DNA from: Omnitrophica bacterium RIFCSPLOWO2_01_FULL_45_10b
GTDB lineage: Bacteria; Omnitrophota; Omnitrophia; Omnitrophales; Danuiimicrobiaceae
DNA: 9,934 nucleotides
NCBI GenBank assembly: GCA_001804205.1
Contig: MHFM01000065.1
Span: 12,845-22,778 of the forward strand
Direction of reading: 5' to 3'
Shown here: positions 5,094 to 9,934 of the stretch, piece after piece
Numbering within the stretch: the first letter of the stretch is position 1
Layout: each line of letters opens with the position of its first letter
The notes under the pieces: generated by a model
Seen by the model: the letters and a program-made list of their open reading frames with translations, nothing else
Told to the model about the DNA's origin: nothing
Databases searched by the model: none
Made by a program: the position numbers and the translations under genes

Positions 5094-5852
5094 ATGAGCC
5101 AGACACTTCAAGAAAGTCCGATGAATCTTTCGGAACACTTGGAAGAGCTGCGCAGAAAATTGATCATTTGCGCTGCTTCAATAGCGATTCTTTCCGCCAT
5201 TAGCTTTCTTTTTTCCGATTTTTTAATCGAAATTATTTCAGCGCCTATCATGAACCACATTTACACCTTGTATTTTCTTTCCCCGTACGAAGCATTTGTC
5301 ACCAAGCTTAAAATTTCAATTGTGACCGGCGTTTTAATCAGCTTGCCTGTTATTTTCACTCAACTTTGGCTGTTTGTGGCTCCCGGGCTGCGCACGAGGG
5401 AGCAGCAGGTGATTCTTCCACTTGCGCTTAGTTCTACTTTGTTATTTTTAATCGGAGGGCTGTTTGCTTATTTTGCCGTAATTCCGTTTGTGTTGAATTT
5501 TTTCTTAGGGTTTCAAAGTTCAGCGCTTTCTCCTTTGATTTCAATTGGCTCATACGTCTCATTTTTTCTTTCATTTATTTTGGTCTTTGGGATTGTATTT
5601 GATTTGCCCATTGTCCTTGTCGGGTTGATTTGGCTCGGGGTCGTCGAAGCATCGTTTTTGGCCTGTCAGCGCAAATGGGCTGTCCTTTCCATTTTTATCT
5701 TAGCGGCGGTATTAACTCCGACAATAGACATGTTGACTCAATGCCTGCTTGCCATCCCGTTATGGGGGTTTTATGAGTTGTCTATTTTAATCGGAAGGGA
5801 AATCGAAAAGCGGCGCGGCGAAACTTCCAAGGTTCGGACTGAAGTAAGTTGA
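5094..5852 (+). CDS. tatC: Sec-independent translocase subunit TatC (252 aa)
   Basis: TatC is the multispanning core of the twin-arginine translocase and binds the RR signal peptide. The N-terminal HLEELRRKL (15-23) includes Glu18, equivalent to the signal-binding glutamate of the E. coli protein. Six membrane segments follow: about 23-48, 74-98, 106-135, 147-180, and a close pair around 192-235. The conserved loop APGLRTREQQV carries Glu103, matching the conserved periplasm-2/cytoplasm-loop Glu. IPLWGFYELSILIGR is the typical last segment. The usual TPPD near helix five reads TPTID here. The frame is open back to a TTG at 5055 inside the hairpin, but GGAG at 5085-5088, five bases before ATG 5094, decides the start. 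The length is normal. The CDF gene begins 15 bp after the stop, so the two are probably co-transcribed. Confidence 0.95.
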   Translation: MSQTLQESPMNLSEHLEELRRKLIICAASIAILSAISFLFSDFLIEIISAPIMNHIYTLYFLSPYEAFVTKLKISIVTGVLISLPVIFTQLWLFVAPGLRTREQQVILPLALSSTLLFLIGGLFAYFAVIPFVLNFFLGFQSSALSPLISIGSYVSFFLSFILVFGIVFDLPIVLVGLIWLGVVEASFLACQRKWAVLSIFILAAVLTPTIDMLTQCLLAIPLWGFYELSILIGREIEKRRGETSKVRTEVS

Positions 5853-5867
5853 ACGACGGAAACATGT

Positions 5868-6755
5868 ATGGACCAGCAGAATAATTTACAAACTGAAAAG
5901 AAAATCGGTGCCATCAGTTTGTCAATTGCCACCGCGTTTTTTTTGACCATTTTCAAACTATCGATAGGTTTTGTCAGCGGCTCCTTAGGATTGATTGCCT
6001 CAGCCATTGATTCGCTTATGGATGTTCTGGTTTCCTCCGTTAACTTAATTGCAGTCAAAGAAGCCGATAAGCCTGCCGATCGAGAACACTTATACGGGCA
6101 CGGAAAAATTGAAAGCTTGGCCGGCCTTTTCCAAAGCTTGATTATTTCTTTAAGCGGCCTTTATCTGATTATCGAATCGCTTCGCCGCTTGATATCCGGT
6201 TACGAACTTTCGCATTTTCCCATTGCGATCGGCGTCATGGTCATTTCAATGATTTTCACCTTTCTTCTCGTGCTTCGCTTAAAGCATGTCCTCCATGAAA
6301 CTGAATCGATCATTGTCGGAACCGAGATGCTTCACTTTACGGCCGATTTTCTTGCAAATGGAGGCGTCATTGTCGCCCTCATTTTAGTCCGCTTAAGCGG
6401 GTGGAGCTTTTGGGATTTAGCGGTTGCTTTTACAATTGCATGTTACATTTTGAGTCAATCCCTTAAGATTTTAAGAAAATCGGTGGATGAACTCCTGGAT
6501 CGCGCGCTTCCTCAAGAAGAGCAGAAGGAAATTGAAGAAATCATTTTGAATCATGATTCACGAATTGTAGGATTTCATAATTTAAGGACCCGCAAACTCG
6601 GCCACCAGCGTTTTATCGACTTTCATTTTGAAATTCGAGGGGAAGAAAACTTCTCTCGCGCCCATGAGCTGACCGAATCCCTCATCAAACGAATCTGCGA
6701 ACGTTTTCCAGGCGCGGATGTCACCGTCCACTTCGACCCAGAAGGCGGAGAATAG
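5868..6755 (+). CDS. Cation diffusion facilitator (FieF-type) metal exporter (295 aa)
   Basis: This is a CDF-family proton-driven divalent cation antiporter of the inner membrane that exports ions such as Zn2+, Cd2+, Fe2+ or Mn2+. Six helices are visible (about 13-33, 40-63, 85-105, 117-137, 156-176, 180-198), then a cytoplasmic C-terminal domain (about 206-292). The transport site has Asp48 and Asp52 (SAIDSLMD) in helix two and His156 and Asp160 (LHFTADF) in helix five, the DD-HD pattern associated with FieF-like Zn/Cd/Fe transporters rather than DxxxD manganese types. The loop motif ADREHLYGHGKIESL (70-84) is typical. His237, His246, His253, His265 and His288 in the tail could bind the regulatory ions. 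A weak ACGGA (5856-5860) precedes ATG 5868. It follows tatC by 15 bp. The metal specificity is an inference. Confidence 0.93.
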   Translation: MDQQNNLQTEKKIGAISLSIATAFFLTIFKLSIGFVSGSLGLIASAIDSLMDVLVSSVNLIAVKEADKPADREHLYGHGKIESLAGLFQSLIISLSGLYLIIESLRRLISGYELSHFPIAIGVMVISMIFTFLLVLRLKHVLHETESIIVGTEMLHFTADFLANGGVIVALILVRLSGWSFWDLAVAFTIACYILSQSLKILRKSVDELLDRALPQEEQKEIEEIILNHDSRIVGFHNLRTRKLGHQRFIDFHFEIRGEENFSRAHELTESLIKRICERFPGADVTVHFDPEGGE

Positions 6756-6758
6756 GAA

Positions 6759-6863
6759 AGCGTACAGCGGACAGCGTGCAGCGTACAGTGGGATATAACG
6801 TAGAAAAGAAAAAATCAAAATATTTCTTTATTTCTGAACGCTGAACGCTAGACGCTGTGCGCT
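6759..6863. repeat. Imperfect inverted repeat with AGCGTACAG words, 5' of murJ
   Basis: The left arm (6759-6788) contains four tandem variants of AGCG(T/G)(A/G)CAG. The right arm (6834-6863) contains the reverse-complement words CTGAACG/CTGTGCG. The 30-base arms agree at 24 positions after reverse complementing, and several mismatches are G-T pairs. The 45-base interior is AT-rich. The GTG at 6857 that could open the murJ frame lies in the right arm. A related repeat follows murJ. Confidence 0.75.
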
Positions 6864-6871
6864 ATTATTTT

Positions 6872-8434
6872 ATGGAAAAACACCATCGGATTTTGAAATC
6901 AGCCGGCACGATCAGTTTGGCGACATCGTTAAGCCGCATTTTTGGTTATGTCCGGGATGCGGCGTTGGCATCCGTTCTGGGTGCGAGCCTCAGCATGGAT
7001 GCGTTTGCCGTAGCGTACCGGCTTGCCAATTTGTTCCGCCGCCTTGTAGGGGAAGGGGGCATGAGCGCCGCTTTTGTTCCGGTTTTTGTTCAGTACCGCG
7101 AAGAGCATAGCCAAAAGGAGCTTTGGGAATTTGCTCGGAAGTTTTTTTACACGCTCGCGCTCGTGATTGGGGTGATCGTAGCTTTTGAAATTGCCTTTGC
7201 GCCGTTCATTGTCCGGCTGATGGCACCCGGGTTTTTAGGCACGCCTGAGAAATTTAAGCTGACCGTGGACTTAACCCGCCTGATGGCTCCGTATCTCATT
7301 TTTGTTTCCTTAACCGCATTTTCGATGGGTATTTTGAACTCATTCGGTTATTTTGCCGTGCCTGCCTTAGGGCCTATTTTTTTTAATGTGGCAGTCATCT
7401 GCGCTGCCCTTATCTCGCCTTATTTCATGGCGGAACCTGTGATGGGAATTGCGTTTGGTGTTTTAATCGGAGGAGTTCTTCAATTTGCTTGCCAGATTCC
7501 GCTCTCAGTGAAACAGGGCATGCGATTTCAATTTGGTATTTCCTTTCACCATGAGGCCATCCGAAGAGTGGGCGCGCTTCTTGGGCCGAGTGTTTTTGGA
7601 ATTGGAATCCTTCAGATCAATCTGCTCGTGGATTCCTTGATGGCCTCGTTTTTACGGGAAGGAACAGTGTCCCAGATTTATTATGCCGACCGCGTCATGG
7701 AACTCGTGCTCGGGATTTTTGTGATTTCGCTGACCACGGTTCTTCTTCCCGACATGGCCAAGTCCGCAGCTCGAAAGGATATCAACGAGGTAAAGAAAAC
7801 ATTGCTCTTTTCATTTCGGGTCACTTCTTTTGTGGCCATTCCGGCAACCGTGGGGCTTTTCGTCCTGGCGGACCCGATTATCCACGTGCTTTTTGAACGG
7901 GGGCGCTTTTTAAGCATCGATACCGAACGGACTGCGGTAGCGCTTGCCTATTATGCCTTTGGGCTTTATTTTATTTCAGCCTCCAAATTGATCGTCTCGG
8001 CATTTTATGCTCTTCAGGATAGCAAAACTCCAGTCAAAGTCGCCTTTGTCGCGCTCATTGCGAATGTCGTCCTCAATTTTATTCTGATGCATCCTTTGAA
8101 GCAGGGAGGCATTGCCCTTGCGACGTCACTGGCCAGCGCTTTAAGTTGTGTTCAGCTTCTCTATATCTTCCAGAAACGTTACGGCGCCTTTGAGTGGCAA
8201 AAATTTGTGAAGGGATCCATCAAGATTGCGATTGCTTCAACTGTAATGGGCATTTTCTGCCCCGCCGCCTTGCATGCGTTTCATTTTCAAACCGATAAGC
8301 CTCTAGCTTGGAAAGCAGCTGTTCTTTTTGGAACGATTGGGCTTGGCGTCTTGATTTATTTTGGAGTGGCCCTCCTGTTAAGGATGGAGGAGTTAGACTT
8401 CTTTAAGAAATTCAGGTTGCGTAAAGCGGCCTAA
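6872..8434 (+). CDS. murJ: Lipid II flippase MurJ (MviN family, 520 aa)
   Basis: MurJ flips lipid II, the undecaprenyl-linked peptidoglycan precursor, from the inner to the outer face of the cytoplasmic membrane. The N-terminus shows the family signature: SLSRIFGYVRDAALASVLG with Arg22 and Arg28, SMDAFAVAYRLANLFRRL with Asp43 and Arg56/57, and EGGMSAAFVPVF. The mid-protein YYADRVMELVLGIF contains the conserved Arg of helix eight, followed by TTVLLPDMAKS. About 14 hydrophobic segments fill the 520 residues, the usual size. The frame is also open from a GTG at 6857, but that codon lies inside the AGCGTACAG-type repeat. ATG 6872 is preferred although neither start has a convincing ribosome binding site. 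The gene stands alone between two related inverted repeats. Confidence 0.95.
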   Translation: MEKHHRILKSAGTISLATSLSRIFGYVRDAALASVLGASLSMDAFAVAYRLANLFRRLVGEGGMSAAFVPVFVQYREEHSQKELWEFARKFFYTLALVIGVIVAFEIAFAPFIVRLMAPGFLGTPEKFKLTVDLTRLMAPYLIFVSLTAFSMGILNSFGYFAVPALGPIFFNVAVICAALISPYFMAEPVMGIAFGVLIGGVLQFACQIPLSVKQGMRFQFGISFHHEAIRRVGALLGPSVFGIGILQINLLVDSLMASFLREGTVSQIYYADRVMELVLGIFVISLTTVLLPDMAKSAARKDINEVKKTLLFSFRVTSFVAIPATVGLFVLADPIIHVLFERGRFLSIDTERTAVALAYYAFGLYFISASKLIVSAFYALQDSKTPVKVAFVALIANVVLNFILMHPLKQGGIALATSLASALSCVQLLYIFQKRYGAFEWQKFVKGSIKIAIASTVMGIFCPAALHAFHFQTDKPLAWKAAVLFGTIGLGVLIYFGVALLLRMEELDFFKKFRLRKAA

Positions 8435-8465
8435 CATAGGATAATTTTCCACCTAAGTTTCTTTT

Positions 8466-8540
8466 AGCAGATAGCGTGGAGCGTGTAGCAAAAAGCATTT
8501 ATACTCCTTCCTATACACTATACGCTGTACGCTTATTTTT
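8466..8540 (+). terminator. Inverted repeat with T-run after murJ (AGCGTACAG family)
   Basis: AGC-words at 8466-8488 and the reverse-complement words CTATACACTATACGCTGTACGCT (split here as CTATACACTATACG plus CTGTACGCT, 8511-8533) form an imperfect 23-base stem. TATTTTTT follows on the right arm side (8534-8541), as in a Rho-independent terminator. The arms use the same words as the repeat preceding murJ (6759-6863). Confidence 0.55.
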
Positions 8541-8550
8541 TAGAACTCTT

Positions 8551-8772
8551 ATGGTGAGCGCAGCCCCCGCAGAGATATGCGGGGCAGGTCAATTGGGACA
8601 TCTTCGCAGGAGACTGTCATGCGCGTAGAGGATGTCAAATCCTCACACGCAGTATTTGACGCGTTGGCGTCAAATGCAAGGTCTCCGCGAAGCAGTACTC
8701 GCGCACAGCGATTTATGCAGCCCCAGGAACGAAGTGACGCGGGGTCGGCGCGAGTGTAGCTCAGAACATTTT
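8551..8772 (+). repeat. Palindromic unit A (222 bp) beginning with a tRNA-His 5'-end copy
   Basis: This stretch starts ATGGTGAGCGCAGC, nearly identical to the tRNA-His start (ATGGTGAGCGTAGC at 8858), and ends TAGCTCAGAACATTTT. It is an expanded version of unit B with three insertions, each palindromic or inside a stem: CCCCGCA/TGCGGGG (8565-8584), a block in the GGAGAC/GTCTCC stem containing GAGGA/TCCTC (8628-8644) and ATTTGACGC-GTTG-GCGTCAAAT (8654-8675), and a block inside ACTCGCGC/GCGCGAGT (8697-8704, 8748-8755). Outer arms TTCGC-A-GGAGAC and GTCTCCGCGAA (8603-8614, 8681-8691) also pair. The short reading frames here are not coding. Confidence 0.8.
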
Positions 8773-8857
8773 ATGGTGAGCGCAGCTCGCAGGAGACCGT
8801 CAAGGTCTCCGCGAAGCAGTACTCGCGCATAGGCGCGAGTGTAGCTCAGAACATTTT
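8773..8857 (+). repeat. Palindromic unit B (85 bp) with a second tRNA-His 5'-end copy
   Basis: It begins ATGGTGAGCGCAGCTC and ends at the tRNA-His start, preceded by the same AGAACATTTT that closes unit A. It holds CGC-A-GGAGACC / GGTCTCCGCG (8788-8798, 8804-8813) and ACTCGCGC-ATAG-GCGCGAGT (8821-8840), each a compact hairpin. Practically all of unit B is found in unit A in the same order, so the two are tandem relatives. Confidence 0.85.
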
Positions 8858-8859
8858 AT

Positions 8860-8935
8860 GGTGAGCGTAGCTCAATCTGGTTAGAGCACAAGATTGTGGA
8901 TCTTGGGGTTGCGGGTTCAATTCCCGTCGCTCACC
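8860..8935 (+). tRNA. tRNA-His (anticodon GTG)
   Basis: A complete cloverleaf with the histidine-specific extra G at position -1 (8860) opposite discriminator C73 (8935). The acceptor stem is GTGAGCG/CGCTCAC and the D-stem GCTC/GAGC. The anticodon stem CAAGA/TCTTG has the loop TTGTGGA, giving anticodon GTG at 8896-8898. The T-stem is GCGGG/CCCGT (one G-T pair) with the loop TTCAATT. CCA is not encoded. Its first bases are duplicated twice upstream in a palindromic array. A T-rich run (8942-8956) follows. Confidence 0.97.
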
Positions 8936-9013
8936 CGTACTTATCTTTTTTATTTTGAAGTAGTTGTGAAAATAATTGAACCCACCAAAATTGTATCAAA
9001 ATGGCAGTGTGAG

Positions 9014-9033
9014 CAAAAGTGTTAGCACTTTTG
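9014..9033. promoter_or_regulatory. Perfect palindrome, candidate operator
   Basis: CAAAAGTG-TTAG-CACTTTTG has perfect eight-base arms. It ends 16 bases before a possible -35 box (9050) of the following metal-associated gene pair, so it could be a regulator site or a small hairpin. No T-run follows. Confidence 0.45.
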
Positions 9034-9049
9034 AACCTTTCCTTGCTGA

Positions 9050-9078
9050 TTGAAAAGTTCTTATATGTGTGGTAGACT
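9050..9078 (+). promoter_or_regulatory. Putative promoter of the small Cys/His protein gene
   Basis: TTGAAA (9050-9055) and TAGACT (9073-9078) are 17 bases apart. The predicted start near 9085 would leave only a few bases before ATG 9089, so either the message is nearly leaderless or the true promoter lies elsewhere. Confidence 0.35.
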
Positions 9079-9088
9079 TCGCAGCAAT

Positions 9089-9379
9089 ATGAAAAAGCAT
9101 GTTCTTGTTTTGCTTGCGTTCGTCGCTCTATTTGGGGTGATAAATTGTGCTTTGCTGGAACCTGCTCTTGCTTATCAAGAAGATAAAGCTGCATCGACTG
9201 AGACCCAAACTTCTGACCATTGCCTCCTTTGTTGTTCCGCGCATCATCAATGGATTCCAACAAGTTCAACGGAGTTAATTACAAACAATCACCAATCAAG
9301 CCAGTTCGCCTCTTTTCGTCTTACCTTCCATACTGATCCGGCCATCGGATCAATTTTTCATCCACCTTTAGTCCGCTAG
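9089..9379 (+). CDS. Small secreted Cys/His-rich protein, CzcI/DUF2946-like (96 aa)
   Basis: A short exported protein of a kind often found just ahead of heavy-metal RND efflux genes. ATG 9089 gives a basic start (MKKH), a hydrophobic stretch, and the cleavage site PALA|YQ at residues 26-29, so the mature form of about 67 residues should be periplasmic. Mature residues include SDHCLLCCSAHHQWIP (about 42-57), with three Cys and two adjacent His, a plausible metal site, and the C-terminal SIFHPPLVR resembles the proline-containing ends of CzcI- or DUF2946-type proteins. An alternative ATG at 9065 and a TTG at 9050 extend the frame, but they would place polar residues before the signal peptide. 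No strong ribosome binding site is seen. An efflux-channel gene follows after 62 bp. The family assignment is by resemblance and context only. Confidence 0.7.
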   Translation: MKKHVLVLLAFVALFGVINCALLEPALAYQEDKAASTETQTSDHCLLCCSAHHQWIPTSSTELITNNHQSSQFASFRLTFHTDPAIGSIFHPPLVR

Positions 9380-9381
9380 TC

Positions 9382-9405
9382 ACAGACGCAATCCGTCTGT
9401 CTTTT
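9382..9405 (+). terminator. Hairpin with T-run between the small protein and the channel gene
   Basis: ACAGACG (9382-9388), loop CAATC, CGTCTGT (9394-9400), then CTTTT. This resembles a short Rho-independent terminator three bases after the stop codon. Because the next gene lies only 37 bases further and appears functionally linked, partial termination (attenuation) is possible. Confidence 0.55.
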
Positions 9406-9441
9406 CCACACTCACGATCTGTTTACCTAACTAATAGGACT

Positions 9442-9934
9442 ATGAAAAAACAAATCTATATTCTTAACTTACTGGTTTTCTTTGTAACTGCTTTTGCGTT
9501 ATCTGCAACAGCGCAGGAGGAGAGTCTTTCTTTTGATCAAGTTTTGAAATCTGCCTATTTCAATCATCCGAAAATGATGGAAGCCCGAAAAGAAATCAGT
9601 GCTTCCAAAGGGAGATGGATTCAAGCGGAAGCTTTGCCCGATCCTGAGATTGCCGTATCAATCGGTGGATTTAAAAAGAATGAAGAAGGAGTACGTGATA
9701 AAAATCTTGATTCCATTGAAGTTATGCAGCCGCTTGACCCATTGGGAACACGATTCCTCAGGGGCCGGGTTGCTCACGACGAAGTTAATATTTCCAAGAA
9801 TCAATTGGATTTAACCTGGGCGCAAGTTTCGGCCAAAGTGATCAGCGTCTATTCTCAAATTCTCGCTTTGGAGAAGGCTTTAGATGTGGCCCATGAAAAT
9901 CTTAAAACCACGCGTCAGTTCTTTATGCAAGTAG
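9442..9934 (+). CDS. TolC/CzcC-family outer-membrane efflux protein (5' part, runs off window)
   Basis: The frame is open from ATG 9442 to the end of the window (164 codons). A signal peptide ends at SATA|QEE (about residue 24). The mature N-terminus SLSFDQVLKSAYFNHPKM is the usual start of outer-membrane efflux protein repeats, followed by ARKEISASKGRWIQAEALPDPEIAVSIGGF (about 48-77) and a long helical region with Gln, Leu and Ala (from about 105). Members form trimeric outer-membrane channels that pair with RND or ABC pumps through a periplasmic adaptor. Together with the preceding Cys/His-rich protein this suggests a CzcCBA/CusCBA-type metal-efflux operon with the adaptor and pump downstream. 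A weak TAGGA lies at 9435-9439, two bases before the ATG. Channel family is firm; the metal role is inferred. Confidence 0.85.
   Translation, partial: MKKQIYILNLLVFFVTAFALSATAQEESLSFDQVLKSAYFNHPKMMEARKEISASKGRWIQAEALPDPEIAVSIGGFKKNEEGVRDKNLDSIEVMQPLDPLGTRFLRGRVAHDEVNISKNQLDLTWAQVSAKVISVYSQILALEKALDVAHENLKTTRQFFMQV

Noticed and set aside
8577..8832. Two overlapping short frames in the tRNA-His upstream array
   Set aside because: The peptides repeat SPRSSTRA only because the DNA repeats; the DNA is explained by hairpins and no ribosome binding site is seen.
8821..8850. Permuted tRNA (3' acceptor strand before 5' half)
   Set aside because: The acceptor-like arms and a D-arm start are present, but there is no anticodon arm or T-arm; it is reported only as a tRNA-like fragment.
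8551..8857. CRISPR array
   Set aside because: There are only two units of very different length, the repeats are palindromic stems rather than uniform direct repeats with unique spacers, and no cas genes are present.
9014..9033. CIRCE heat-shock operator
   Set aside because: TTAGCACT matches one half-site, but the nine-base spacer and the second half-site GAGTGCTAA are missing and no chaperone gene follows.
9599..9814. 71-aa + strand frame inside the TolC-family gene
   Set aside because: It is out of frame with the clear outer-membrane efflux protein and has no features of its own.

Overview
The window reads as chromosomal DNA of a Gram-negative, probably uncultured bacterium of moderate GC. 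Several proteins carry Sec-type signal peptides, and there is a TolC-family outer-membrane protein, a Tat translocase and a MurJ lipid II flippase. The style (SH3b1-NlpC/P60 hydrolase, TatA without a TatB, many palindromic intergenic repeats including a CATTCCCGC-type repeat) would fit a deltaproteobacterial, Omnitrophota-like or similar lineage. This is an impression, not a placement. All recognised genes are on the + strand.

Layout. (1) Positions 1-2496 hold the tail of an unidentified upstream gene, a 102-aa acidic protein of unknown function, a secreted DUF547 protein and a GH1 beta-glycosidase. These are tightly packed, with a 17-bp overlap between the last two, and are probably one transcript. 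(2) Positions 2497-2971 hold tRNA-Pro(TGG) inside a dense set of inverted repeats, two of which use parts of the tRNA itself. (3) Positions 2972-4423 encode a secreted NlpC/P60 peptidoglycan hydrolase with an SH3b1-type domain, followed by a REP-like palindromic repeat. (4) Positions 4578-6755 hold tatA, then a palindrome cluster with tRNA-Arg(TCT), then tatC, then a CDF cation exporter starting 15 bp after tatC. (5) murJ (6872-8434) is flanked on both sides by inverted repeats built from AGCGTACAG-like words. (6) Positions 8435-8935 hold tRNA-His(GTG), preceded by a tandem array of nested palindromic units that each begin with a copy of the tRNA-His 5' end. (7) Positions 8936-9934 hold a small secreted Cys/His-rich protein and the 5' part of a TolC/CzcC-type outer-membrane channel, which looks like the beginning of a metal-efflux operon running past the window.

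The protein genes are mostly conventional envelope functions: peptidoglycan precursor flipping, peptidoglycan hydrolysis, folded-protein export and metal export. The unusual part is the tRNA neighbourhoods. All three tRNA genes sit in palindrome-rich islands that share words: a near-identical hairpin with arms ACTCGCGC/GCGCGAGT at tRNA-Arg and tRNA-His, ACTTGC/GCAAGT arms at tRNA-Pro and tRNA-Arg, and an AAAAAACG loop at tRNA-Pro and tRNA-Arg. Each island contains direct or inverted copies of pieces of its own tRNA. This looks like a tRNA-associated palindromic repeat family, and I regard it as the best candidate here for something undescribed.
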